This document shows positions 53,019 through 61,820 of a stretch of 64,000 bases of DNA, piece after piece (within the stretch, counting starts at the first letter, position 1; the number at the start of each line of letters is the position of its first letter). Location of the stretch: NCBI RefSeq assembly GCF_019900845.1, contig NZ_CP074570.1:62001-126000 (forward strand), in the 5' to 3' direction. The DNA is from Paraneptunicella aestuarii (GTDB lineage: Bacteria; Pseudomonadota; Gammaproteobacteria; Enterobacterales; Alteromonadaceae). The notes under the pieces were generated by a model. The model saw only the letters and a program-made list of their open reading frames with translations, searched no databases and had not been told where the DNA came from. The translations under genes were made by a program, and so were the position numbers.

Positions 53019-55379
53019 CTATTTCTTCAATTTGGCAAAGGCTTCCGCAAAGGCATTACCCATAGCCTGATTTGCTTGGGCGGTTTGAGGGCGTTTGCTT
53101 CCTTGTGGTTTTTGCTGTCCTTTATGTTCCGCTTTGTTCGAGTCTTTATTATTTCTGGCTTGAGCTTTTGGGTTCGCTTTACCGGGTTCTTCATCAAGTC
53201 TCATTGTGAAGGAAATGCGTTTACGAGCCACGTCCACTTCCATCACTTTTACCTTAACAATGTCACCGGCTTTAACAATTTCTCTAGGATCAGAAATGAA
53301 CTTATCCGTCATACTCGAAATATGCACCAAGCCATCCTGATGCACACCGACATCGACAAAGGCGCCAAAATTAGCAACGTTGCTAACCACACCTTCCAAT
53401 ACCATGCCGGGCTTAAGATCCTTGATTTCTTCCACACCTTCCTGGAAGCGAGCGGTTTTGAATTCAGGACGTGGATCGCGTCCCGGTTTTAACAACTCGC
53501 TTAGAATGTCTTTCACTGTCGGTAGACCAAACTGGTCATCCACAAATTCTTGTGGATCCAGCTTTTTAATCGCGCTTTCATTTCCGATAAGTGCCTTTAC
53601 GTCCAGCTCTAATTTAGCCAACATTTTTTTCACTAACGGGTAAGTTTCCGGGTGAACAGCTGAGCTATCGAGAGGGTTATCGCCCTGATCGGCATTAATG
53701 CGTAAGAAGCCTGCAGCTTGCTCGAAGGCTTTATTACCCAAGCGTGCCACTTCCAGCAATTGACGGCGATTCTTGAAAGCGCCGTGTTCATCACGATAGT
53801 TAACAATATTTTGAGCAAGGGTTTTGTTGAGTCCCGACACGTGGCTCAATAAAGCCGGTGAGGCCATGTTTAAATCGACGCCCACACCGTTTACACAATC
53901 TTCTACAACAGCATCCAGAGACTTACTTAACTGGCTTTGGCTTACATCATGCTGATATTGACCCACACCGATCGCTTTGGGCTCGATTTTCACCAGCTCT
54001 GCGAGAGGATCTTGTAAGCGACGGGCAATCGACACGGCTCCACGAAGAGACACATCCAGATCCGGGAATTCCGAGGCCGCCAATTCTGAGGCTGAATAAA
54101 CAGAAGCTCCCGCTTCACTAACGACGATCTTGTTAACCTTGATATCCGGGTTGGCCTTGATTAATTCGGCGACCAGTTTGTCGGTTTCTCTTGAGCCAGT
54201 ACCATTACCGATGCTGATAAGCTCTACTTTGTGCTGCTTACACAAAGCCGCCAATGTACGAATTGACTTGTCCCACTGGTTTTGTGGTGCATGTGGGAAA
54301 ATAGTGCTGGTGGCCAAAAGTTTACCTGTTGCATCAACAATGGCGACTTTCACGCCAGTACGTAAACCAGGGTCGAGACCCATGGTGCATTTCGCACCAG
54401 CAGGAGCTGCCATGAGCAGATCTTTCAAATTGTCGGCAAATACCTTGATGGCTTCAGTATCTGCGCGCTCTCTGAGCTGATTAAATAGTTCGGTTTCCAT
54501 GTACATGAGGATCTTGATTTTCCAAGTCCACTGCACAACAGAATGTAGCCATTTTTGACCCGCTGTCCCTTCGATCTGATTCAGACCTAAACCAACATGC
54601 TCCGCAATGATCGATTCACAATAAGAGCTACGGTCACTTTCTTCTCTTGCAGGATCGGCATCCAGATTAACCTGTAACACCCCTTCATTACGGCCTCTAA
54701 ACATAGCAAGTGCTCGGTGTGAAGGTGCATTATTAAGTAGCTCGGAATGATCAAAATAATCTTTGTATTTGGCGCCTTCTTGCTCTTTGCCTGCTACAAC
54801 TGTGCTTTTGATATGTGCCGTTTTTTGTAAGTAAGTACGTACTTTTTGTAGAAGCTCCGCATCTTCAGCGAACTTCTCCATCAGAATGTATTTAGCACCA
54901 TCCAATGCCGCCTTAACATCAGCGATACCCTTGTCGGCGTTAATAAACTGCTCTGCTTCCTTTTCAGGATCAAGTTCTGGGTTTTGCCAAAGACTTAGCG
55001 CTAAAGGTTCCAAGCCTGCTTCTTTAGCAATTTCGCCCTTGGTGCGGCGTTTGGGACGATAGGGAAGATAGATTTCTTCCAGTTCGGTTTTGTTATCAAC
55101 CTTCTCGATTTTGGCCTGTAATTCAGGAGTGAGTTTGTCTTGATCCTGAATCGACTTCAATACAGTGGCTTTACGCTCCAAAAGCTCTCTCAAATAACTC
55201 AGGCGGGTTTCAAGTGTTCTCAGTTGACCGTCATCCAGCCCTCTGGTGGCTTCTTTACGGTAACGAGCGATGAAAGGGACGGTTGCGCCTTCATCAAGTA
55301 GATTAATCGCAGCTTCGACTTGAATCGTTTGAACGCCAAGCTCTTTGGCAATTTGATTAACGACTATGTTTTGTGACAT
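53019..55379 (-). CDS. tex: Tex family S1 RNA-binding protein
   Basis: A 786-residue transcription-accessory protein that binds RNA. It has an N-terminal helical part starting [41 protein letters not shown], a YqgF-like RNase-fold domain near 320-450 ([17 protein letters not shown]), a helix-hairpin-helix pair near 500-560 ([23 protein letters not shown]), and a C-terminal S1 domain near 650 ([33 protein letters not shown]). A basic low-complexity tail follows. The ATG at 55379 with GGAAG upstream is chosen over one 57 bases earlier. greB lies upstream on the same strand, as in E. coli (greB-yhgF). Confidence 0.96.
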   Translation of the reverse strand: MSQNIVVNQIAKELGVQTIQVEAAINLLDEGATVPFIARYRKEATRGLDDGQLRTLETRLSYLRELLERKATVLKSIQDQDKLTPELQAKIEKVDNKTELEEIYLPYRPKRRTKGEIAKEAGLEPLALSLWQNPELDPEKEAEQFINADKGIADVKAALDGAKYILMEKFAEDAELLQKVRTYLQKTAHIKSTVVAGKEQEGAKYKDYFDHSELLNNAPSHRALAMFRGRNEGVLQVNLDADPAREESDRSSYCESIIAEHVGLGLNQIEGTAGQKWLHSVVQWTWKIKILMYMETELFNQLRERADTEAIKVFADNLKDLLMAAPAGAKCTMGLDPGLRTGVKVAIVDATGKLLATSTIFPHAPQNQWDKSIRTLAALCKQHKVELISIGNGTGSRETDKLVAELIKANPDIKVNKIVVSEAGASVYSASELAASEFPDLDVSLRGAVSIARRLQDPLAELVKIEPKAIGVGQYQHDVSQSQLSKSLDAVVEDCVNGVGVDLNMASPALLSHVSGLNKTLAQNIVNYRDEHGAFKNRRQLLEVARLGNKAFEQAAGFLRINADQGDNPLDSSAVHPETYPLVKKMLAKLELDVKALIGNESAIKKLDPQEFVDDQFGLPTVKDILSELLKPGRDPRPEFKTARFQEGVEEIKDLKPGMVLEGVVSNVANFGAFVDVGVHQDGLVHISSMTDKFISDPREIVKAGDIVKVKVMEVDVARKRISFTMRLDEEPGKANPKAQARNNKDSNKAEHKGQQKPQGSKRPQTAQANQAMGNAFAEAFAKLKK

Positions 55380-55563
55380 GCAATGCTTCCAGTGCGTAAA
55401 AATTAAGTAAGTGTAGACCAAACATGGGGTCTTCATATGTGGGGGATTTTATCTATTTTTAAAGCCTATGTGTTTAGAAATAAGTGATGAAATTCACAAA
55501 ATGATGATCCTTTAGTCAGGCTGGAGGGAATTCTCAAACTCCCTGCTTGTTATTTCTCTGTCG

Positions 55564-56037
55564 CTACTTTTTGTAAGTGATTGAATTAACTATCCAGTAT
55601 TTCTTTCCAGAAGGTGTGTTGACGATAACTTCGTCATCTACCTGTTTTTTAAGGCAAGCTCGCGACACAGGTGAATCTACAGATGTGTAGTCCTTTCTAC
55701 CGTAGATTTCTTCCGGCCCAACTATGCGAAATTGAAGGGTTTCACCCTCATCGTTTTCAAGCTCAACCCAGGCACCAAAGTAGATCTTGCCCTCTTGTTG
55801 TGGGTGATAATCAACGATCTGAATGTCTTCTAACGTTTTACGTAAAAACCTGACTCGGCGGTCGATTTCTCTCAATCTTTTCTTATTATACTGGTAATCA
55901 GCGTTCTCACTGCGATCGCCCAAGCTAGCTGCCCAAGTTACCTTTTTGGTTGTTTCAGGTCGTTCTTTCCTCCATAGCTCATCGAGCTCTTTTTGGAGTT
56001 TGTCATAACCTTCACGAGTAATGAGTTTGGTTTTCAT
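55564..56037 (-). CDS. greB: Transcription elongation factor GreB
   Basis: Rescues backtracked RNA polymerase by stimulating transcript cleavage. The 157-residue protein has an N-terminal coiled coil with the acidic tip GDRSENADYQYNKKRLREIDRR, which includes the Asp and Glu needed for cleavage, and a C-terminal FKBP-like domain (VELENDEGETLQFRIVGPEE...). EIYGRKDYTSVDSPVSRA is a GreB-type signature rather than GreA. It precedes tex on the same strand by about 180 bases. Confidence 0.96.
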   Translation of the reverse strand: MKTKLITREGYDKLQKELDELWRKERPETTKKVTWAASLGDRSENADYQYNKKRLREIDRRVRFLRKTLEDIQIVDYHPQQEGKIYFGAWVELENDEGETLQFRIVGPEEIYGRKDYTSVDSPVSRACLKKQVDDEVIVNTPSGKKYWIVNSITYKK

Positions 56038-56077
56038 TGTTGCGGCGAGTATTTGGCTGTTGAAGTTTGCCTTTATA

Positions 56078-56110
56078 TCAAAAATAAAAACCGGGCTGCA
56101 ATGAGCCCGG
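56078..56110 (-). terminator. Rho-independent terminator of the FKBP gene
   Basis: On the minus strand the stem CCGGGCT...AGCCCGG (arms at 56104-56110 and 56091-56097, 6-nt loop) is followed by TTTTTATTTTTG. It stands 24 bases after the FKBP stop and before greB. This is the strongest terminator in the window. Confidence 0.85.
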
Positions 56111-56134
56111 CTTCTAAATTAAAAAGCGCTGAAA

Positions 56135-56878
56135 TTATTCAGTACCTTTGCTTTCGATGCCCAATAATTCAACGTCGAAGATAAGTGTTGAGTTAGGGGA
56201 AATCTTACCAGCGTTACGTTGACCGTATGCCAATTCTGCAGGAATGTGGAAACGGAATTTAGAACCAACAGGCATTAACTGAACACCTTCAGTCCAACCA
56301 GAGATAACGCGGTTTAGAGGGAATACAGCCGGTTCACCGCGGTCAACCGATGAATCGAATACTTCACCATTGATTAACGTACCGTGATAGTGAACTTTTA
56401 CTGTATCTTCTTCACTTGGTTTTTCGCCATCACCCATGGTGATAACTTCGTATTGCAAGCCTGAATCAGTCACAATAACGCCTTCACGCTTTTTGTTCTC
56501 TTCCAGATATGCCATACCTTCTTTCAGGTTATCTTCTGCTTTCGCTTCTTGCTTTTGTTGATTCTTTTCACGGAATGAAACTTGTAGCTTGTGCAACTGT
56601 TCCTGGACTTCTTGCTCTGTATATTGAGACTTGTCTTGCATTGCAGCTTTGATACCGTTCAAGATGATCGCGTCATCCAGAGTGATACCCAAGTCTTTGT
56701 GAGTGTCGATTTGCTGCTTAAGGAAAGTACCGATATTGGCACCTAATGCATAAGAATTCTTTTGATCTTCAGTTTCCATTTTAATTTGCTCGACTGCTAG
56801 TGGATCGGGTTTTTCTTGTTGGCATGCGGTTAAACCGAGCACGACAGATAGCGCCACTACCGTAAGTGATTTTTTCAT
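56135..56878 (-). CDS. fkpA: FKBP-type peptidyl-prolyl isomerase, lipoprotein (FkpA/Mip-like)
   Basis: Periplasmic chaperone-isomerase. The 247-residue precursor has a lipobox (LTAC, Cys19), an N-terminal dimerisation and chaperone helix region (YALGANIGTFLKQQ... KLQVSFREKNQQKQ), and a C-terminal FKBP domain. That domain contains VKVHYHGTLINGEVFDSSVDRGEP near 160, VISGWTEGVQLMPVGSKFRFHIP near 190, and ELAYGQRNAGKISPNSTLIFDVELL near 215. E. coli FkpA is soluble, so the lipid anchor is closer to Mip-type proteins. It is divergent from the WD40 lipoprotein and slyX genes, matching the E. coli fkpA-slyX pair. Confidence 0.9.
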   Translation of the reverse strand: MKKSLTVVALSVVLGLTACQQEKPDPLAVEQIKMETEDQKNSYALGANIGTFLKQQIDTHKDLGITLDDAIILNGIKAAMQDKSQYTEQEVQEQLHKLQVSFREKNQQKQEAKAEDNLKEGMAYLEENKKREGVIVTDSGLQYEVITMGDGEKPSEEDTVKVHYHGTLINGEVFDSSVDRGEPAVFPLNRVISGWTEGVQLMPVGSKFRFHIPAELAYGQRNAGKISPNSTLIFDVELLGIESKGTE

Positions 56879-57071
56879 GTATATCTCCGGGATGCACTTA
56901 ATGTTTTTTAATTGTTCTAAACGTGTATGGGCTCTACTGCCCTACCAAACTATTAGCGAGGAAACTTGCTTTGAATCTTAGGCGATTCCCTCGAAAGAGT
57001 AGGGACGTTTCCAAACTAAGGGCTTATACTAACCCCACATAGAGAAAAATAAACCTCGAATTCAATAAATA

Positions 57072-58043
57072 ATGAAACATTTGCTGCTGTTCATCTTGTG
57101 TTTAACCTTATCCGCATGTGATTTGGGTAATAAACCTGCGGTTATGTTCCAGCATGCTGATGATGGTTCGCTTGCTTCAGCAATATCCGACGATGCCAGC
57201 ATTGGCATAGTTTCTAGCGTGAATAATGGCATCGTAGTGTGGGATCTGGAATATAACCAGAAAATCTACCAATGGAATCATCAAGGTGAGGAAGGTGGAA
57301 ATAACATTATCGCCAATATTGATATCGCCCCGGATAAATCTCATGTCGTTACTGCCGATCGAGGAGCCTTTGCGATTTGGAGTCTGCAAACAGGAGAACC
57401 GATAGGCTTTTGGCGAATTGATGAATCCAGCATACGTGATTTGGCGGTATGCAATGATGGTCGAGCGATATTAATTGGTCGTGGTAACGGCAAGGTACTG
57501 TTTTTTGAGCATACAACAGGGCGCCGTCTTGAGTTTCTGGGTCATCAGGAAAAAATCAACAGTGTCGATTTATCTCCCAATGGTTACTACGCGCTAACCG
57601 GTGGCAATGATTATGTGGCCTATTTATGGGACACGCGCACCGGACAAGTTGTATACCGTTTCGATCATCCAAGCCGTGTGACCAAAGTTGTTTTGGACAG
57701 CCAGGGGCAATATGCCTTTACTGCCGATAGCCAAAAAGAAGCCATTATTTGGGATTTAACAACGGGTCAAGAGAAAAGCCGACTGAGTTATATCCAGAGG
57801 CAGAAAATCTTTAGCTTTGCTCGTTTCTCTGAAGATGGGAAGTGGTTGCTGACAGGTTCCCCCGACAGGCATCTAACCCTCTGGGATGTGGAAACCGGGG
57901 AGAAGAAACAAGATTGGCGTGTGCGTCCGGGTAGCAATTCCCTGACCAAAAGTGCAGTGGTATATTCCGCCAGTTTTTATGGTGAAAATCAGGTTATTTC
58001 AGAAAGCAGCAGCGGCTGGGCTGAAGTTTGGGACATTAACTAA
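57072..58043 (+). CDS. WD40-repeat lipoprotein
   Basis: A 323-residue protein with a lipobox (LSAC, Cys16) followed by a beta-propeller. Repeats ending in VWDLEYNQKIYQW, IWSLQTGEPIGFW, VLFFEHTTGRRLEFL, LWDTRTGQVVYRF, IWDLTTGQEKSRL, LWDVETGEKKQDW and VWDIN give about seven blades. It is exported and lipid-anchored. The partner is unknown. It lies between the FKBP gene and slyX, an insertion relative to E. coli. Confidence 0.88.
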   Translation: MKHLLLFILCLTLSACDLGNKPAVMFQHADDGSLASAISDDASIGIVSSVNNGIVVWDLEYNQKIYQWNHQGEEGGNNIIANIDIAPDKSHVVTADRGAFAIWSLQTGEPIGFWRIDESSIRDLAVCNDGRAILIGRGNGKVLFFEHTTGRRLEFLGHQEKINSVDLSPNGYYALTGGNDYVAYLWDTRTGQVVYRFDHPSRVTKVVLDSQGQYAFTADSQKEAIIWDLTTGQEKSRLSYIQRQKIFSFARFSEDGKWLLTGSPDRHLTLWDVETGEKKQDWRVRPGSNSLTKSAVVYSASFYGENQVISESSSGWAEVWDIN

Positions 58044-58077
58044 TCTGAAATATTGATAGAAAGAAGAGAGTTGTTTC

Positions 58078-58290
58078 GTGAGTGAGTTATCAAAACATAT
58101 TGAAGAATTGCAAACCAAAATCGCGTTTCAGGAAGATGTGATTGAAAGCCTTAATGATGCTTTGGTCGAGCAACAACGGCAAATCCACGAGTTACAATTT
58201 CAAATGAAGCATGTGGTCGATAAAATGAAATCCATCTCTGCTTCTCCTGTCGCAAGTGAAAGTGAAGAGACACCGCCGCCGCATTACTAG
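58078..58290 (+). CDS. slyX: SlyX family protein
   Basis: A 70-residue coiled-coil protein with continuous heptads (HIEELQTKIAFQEDVIESLNDALVEQQRQIHELQFQMK) and the typical proline-rich end TPPPHY. Start is GTG at 58078. Function is not known, but it is the usual neighbour of fkpA. Confidence 0.92.
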   Translation: MSELSKHIEELQTKIAFQEDVIESLNDALVEQQRQIHELQFQMKHVVDKMKSISASPVASESEETPPPHY

Positions 58291-58393
58291 TCTTTTAGTA
58301 AGTGTGCTATTATCCGATACGAATCTGTGGAACAATTAATAAACTGGATATTCCAGTAGGGTAAGTTTGTTTATATTTAATGGATTAATCTAT

Positions 58394-59320
58394 ATGTTTA
58401 AGAAGTTCACTCCCCTCATTCTGAAGACTCTTTTTCCTATCTTTCTATTCATTTTCAATAATCATGCGTTGGCTAATGATTGCGTCGCATTTGCAAATGA
58501 AACCGCTGATGATTTTCTAGAAGATATCAACGATGAGAGAGAGGATTTTGAAAAAGAACTCAATAAATTAAAGCAAAAATACTTCAAGCTTTCTGGTTCT
58601 AATTCAGAGGCTAATTTTGAGCTTATTGTGCAAAAGCAAAAAGAGCGTGTTGAATATCCTGTGTGGTCAAAGAATATTTTTGAGGATCTTCCCGCTATGG
58701 TTCGTCGAATTCACGAACACAAAAAAGATCGAATATTTTGCGATGAACACTACAGATTGGAGAAAGCGCTAGACCTCAGTAAGGAAAAATTAGAAGAACA
58801 ATATGAAAGATTGGTGACTTTCATCGATACCCGGGTTGGATTGGAAGAACTGGATAAAGATCAAGGCTTGGTTGTTATTGCAGCTTACGCTTATGGTTAT
58901 GCACAGAGGCTGCAAATTAAAAGTAAAAACTGGGGTGGAGATACTCTTGATATAGGGCCAATTACATCAGAGCAGTGGTTTGAAGTCGTAAAACTTTCTA
59001 AAGGTGAATATTACTGGGACAGAATTGAGCAGATAAAATCCGGGGATAAATATTATTGGGATTTGGAAGATCGTAACCTCTCGTTCAGTGTTCAGCCGGG
59101 CAAAATTAATTTGACCGGAGCGTTTGTATTTGAAGATGTTGAAGGACGCGGAACATTTGATATTTCTGATCGTGTTGCGATTATTTTGAAAATATTAGAA
59201 GACAATTATCCTTTGCTAATGGATAAGTACGATTTAGTCAACGGGTTGGTACCCAGCGATCCATTTCCAGCTTTTTTTAAAAACCAAAAAGCTAAGTATT
59301 CAAATTACAAGGAAGAGTAA
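58394..59320 (+). CDS. Secreted protein of unknown function paired with an S9 peptidase
   Basis: A 308-residue protein with a signal peptide (MFKKFTPLILKTLFPIFLFIFNNHALA) and a charged helical region rich in Glu, Lys and Asp (DDFLEDINDEREDFEKELNKLKQKY). A more globular C-terminal half follows with repeated aromatic words (YYWDRIEQIKSGDKYYWDLED). No family is recognised. The ATG at 58394 gives a clean signal peptide. A TTG 27 bases earlier has AGGG before it and is an alternative. Its TAA stop is followed immediately by the ATG of the peptidase gene with no gap, so the two are almost certainly co-expressed. Confidence 0.75.
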   Translation: MFKKFTPLILKTLFPIFLFIFNNHALANDCVAFANETADDFLEDINDEREDFEKELNKLKQKYFKLSGSNSEANFELIVQKQKERVEYPVWSKNIFEDLPAMVRRIHEHKKDRIFCDEHYRLEKALDLSKEKLEEQYERLVTFIDTRVGLEELDKDQGLVVIAAYAYGYAQRLQIKSKNWGGDTLDIGPITSEQWFEVVKLSKGEYYWDRIEQIKSGDKYYWDLEDRNLSFSVQPGKINLTGAFVFEDVEGRGTFDISDRVAIILKILEDNYPLLMDKYDLVNGLVPSDPFPAFFKNQKAKYSNYKEE

Positions 59321-61321
59321 ATGTTGCAAAAATTAATGCTATGTATATTTGCTGCGCTATCGCTTTGTTCGGTAAATGCCTACGCAATTGAATCAGAAAC
59401 GGTAACTTCAGAACAGACAGAAGAACCTATCAACGTCAAAGACTTCTTCCGCACCGCAGAGAAAAAACGTATTCGATTAAATCCCGTTGGGGATATTTAC
59501 GCTTACCAGAAATACAATGAGATTATGGTGGGCAGTGCTAATGTTGCTGCTCAGTCAATCTACACTATAAAGGAAACACTCGGGATATCTTCCTTACAGT
59601 GGATAAGTAATCGAATATTGATGGTAAAAGTATTCAATCGAACGACTTATGCAGGGTCTACTAGTTTCCTTGAAATCTCATTAAAGAATGGCAATTTCAA
59701 TGTTTCTCAGGATAGTGTGTTTGATAAATCCGGTTACGTTTTAGATCCCTTGGTAGATGAAGGAGAGTGGTTCTTATTTGCCGAGTATAAAAAGAACGAC
59801 GAGGGTTGGATATATACCGATGTGTACAAGGTGTCCGCCTTTGATGAAAAGAGCAAATACTTACGTAGCAAACAGAGAATTAATTTAAATAGTAACAGTG
59901 GTGAAATTTACACATGGTTATCGGATAAAAATGGAAGTTTGGTTGCTGGCGTTAGTTTTGTTGATGATGTTCCGTCCGTATGGTTTAACACAGATGGAGG
60001 GAAGAGACTCTCTAAAATTTGGACAGCTAATGAAAAAATCAAGTTCTTCCCTTATGGTATGAGTGAATCCAGAGATAAGTTGTGGATTGTGACTGATTAC
60101 AAAACAGATAAATTGGTTGCCAGGACTTTTGATCTAAAAAGTGGAGAATTTGGCGATATTTTATTTCAGGCTAAAAATGTAGATCTGGATTTCATCATGA
60201 TGGATAGATCTGATGCAAATCCTCTGGCAGTCGCTTACATGAATAAGGGAAAGTTAGAGTATGCATTTATTGACGAAGCTGCGCAAAAAGCCTATGAAAA
60301 GTTACAGCCTCATTTTGAAGGAAAGCGATATTGGGTGACCAGTATGTCTGATGATTTAAAGCATCAGATCATATTTAGCAACACCGATACTCAAGCTTCT
60401 GAATATCATCTGTGTGACTCTGCTGGTAAGGCATGTCATTTTATTGGTTATGCAAATCCCCGTTTGCAAAATGTTACCCTATCACCAACTCATTCAGTAA
60501 AAACCACTACTCATGATGGTTTTGAGATAGAGTCTTTTCTGACAATGCCTGCCCGTTTTAATTTGGATTCCGTTCCTTTAATTGTTATGCCGCATGGTGG
60601 GCCTATTGGTGTTAACGATGACGCGCATTTTGATCCTGATACGCAGTGGTTGGCATATAATGGATATGCCGTATTACAGGTAAACTATCGTGGTTCTAGT
60701 GGTTATGGAAAAGCGTTCAAGCTAGAAGGTATGCAACAATGGGGAAGGGGAATAGAAGATGATATTGAAGCTTCCTTGGAGAATGTAATCAAAAGCCATC
60801 CTGAATTGGATAAAAATAGAGTGTGCTTATATGGGGGAAGTTACGGTGGTTATTCGGCTGTTATGGGCATAATTCGCTCACCTGAAAAATACCGTTGTGC
60901 AGCCTCATTCGCAGGTGTAATGGATCTCCCTTTAAACTTTAATAAAAGTTCTGTTCAAAACGATGAAGATCTGACTAAAAGGCTAAAAGAAATTGTTGGC
61001 GATCCTGAAACTCAGATGCAGGAATTGATGGATAATTCCCCGGTTTACCTGTTTGACAAAATCACACGTCCGCTATTTTTAGCTCATGGCACAAAGGACG
61101 GACGAGTTGATGTTGAACATAGTTGGCGATTGCGGCGTTTGTTGCAGTTGGCTGATATTCCTCATGAGTGGTTGATAATGGATGATATCGGACATGGTTT
61201 TGAGGATGTTGAAGAAGTTGAGCAGCTTTACGATCATTTAATGCCGTTCTTGAATAAACATCTTGATATGCAAGCTGGACAGCAAAAGAAGGAAACTGTT
61301 CAGACAGCTATAGAAAATTAA
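59321..61321 (+). CDS. S9 family serine peptidase (prolyl-oligopeptidase type), exported
   Basis: A 666-residue protein with a signal peptide (LMLCIFAALSLCSVNAYA), an N-terminal beta-propeller of about 370 residues, and a C-terminal alpha/beta-hydrolase domain. The catalytic triad is Ser507 in GGSYGGYSAVMG, Asp593 in HGTKDGRVD and His625 in DIGHGFED. PLIVMPHGGPIGVNDD near 420 and VLQVNYRGSSGYGKAF near 450 are typical of acylaminoacyl-peptidase / DPP-type S9C members. It starts directly after the stop of the preceding secreted protein. It probably acts on peptides outside the cytoplasm. Confidence 0.92.
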   Translation: MLQKLMLCIFAALSLCSVNAYAIESETVTSEQTEEPINVKDFFRTAEKKRIRLNPVGDIYAYQKYNEIMVGSANVAAQSIYTIKETLGISSLQWISNRILMVKVFNRTTYAGSTSFLEISLKNGNFNVSQDSVFDKSGYVLDPLVDEGEWFLFAEYKKNDEGWIYTDVYKVSAFDEKSKYLRSKQRINLNSNSGEIYTWLSDKNGSLVAGVSFVDDVPSVWFNTDGGKRLSKIWTANEKIKFFPYGMSESRDKLWIVTDYKTDKLVARTFDLKSGEFGDILFQAKNVDLDFIMMDRSDANPLAVAYMNKGKLEYAFIDEAAQKAYEKLQPHFEGKRYWVTSMSDDLKHQIIFSNTDTQASEYHLCDSAGKACHFIGYANPRLQNVTLSPTHSVKTTTHDGFEIESFLTMPARFNLDSVPLIVMPHGGPIGVNDDAHFDPDTQWLAYNGYAVLQVNYRGSSGYGKAFKLEGMQQWGRGIEDDIEASLENVIKSHPELDKNRVCLYGGSYGGYSAVMGIIRSPEKYRCAASFAGVMDLPLNFNKSSVQNDEDLTKRLKEIVGDPETQMQELMDNSPVYLFDKITRPLFLAHGTKDGRVDVEHSWRLRRLLQLADIPHEWLIMDDIGHGFEDVEEVEQLYDHLMPFLNKHLDMQAGQQKKETVQTAIEN

Positions 61322-61332
61322 AACTGATGGTA

Positions 61333-61371
61333 GGTTGCCGAGCTCCAATAAAGACCAAGAGCTTGGTAACC
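61333..61371 (+). terminator. Hairpin between the S9 peptidase and yheV genes
   Basis: GGTTGCCGAGCTC (61333-61345) and GAGCTTGGTAACC (61359-61371) pair over 13 positions with two mismatches and a 13-nt loop. It lies between converging genes. No T-run follows, so it is a weak but plausible transcription end for both. Confidence 0.45.
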
Positions 61372-61407
61372 TGAACACTCTGTTGTGTTTACGGCCAAAA
61401 GCGTAAT

Positions 61408-61617
61408 TTATTCTGGCTTAAAAATCCCAATCACATTATCTGATGCGCCACTTTTGGTTTCGACCTCTTCGTCAACCTGTGAGCGTTCATAATCACAGGC
61501 AACACAACGTAATTTCTCTACATTGTTCTCAATGTAAAGCATAAGGGTGTCTTGAGCCTTGCATTGCGGGCAAGTGGCGCCAGCGATAAAGCGCTTTTTA
61601 CGTAACTTTTGAGTCAT
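61408..61617 (-). CDS. YheV family putative zinc-ribbon protein
   Basis: A 69-residue protein very similar in layout to E. coli YheV (66 residues): basic KLRKKRFIAGATCPQCKAQDTLMLYIENN, two CxxC pairs (CPQC and CVAC) and the end NVIGIFKPE. I take the ATG at 61617, which matches the family start, although the frame continues 24 codons upstream. Function unknown. It sits next to yheS, as in E. coli. Confidence 0.9.
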   Translation of the reverse strand: MTQKLRKKRFIAGATCPQCKAQDTLMLYIENNVEKLRCVACDYERSQVDEEVETKSGASDNVIGIFKPE

Positions 61618-61820
61618 GGAATACGATATTTGAACAATTGAACTGCAAAATGGATGCACATCATAACCCAGTTCATCGTATTCCTCCAAAATGCTGCATA
61701 TTACCGACCATAAACCTGCCTACCATAAAATCTCACACACCCTTTGGCGCTTGGCTCTGAACAAGGTAGAATCCCCGCCAGTTTTATTCCGCTAGCAATG
61801 AATTTGAGTAATACAGGCTA

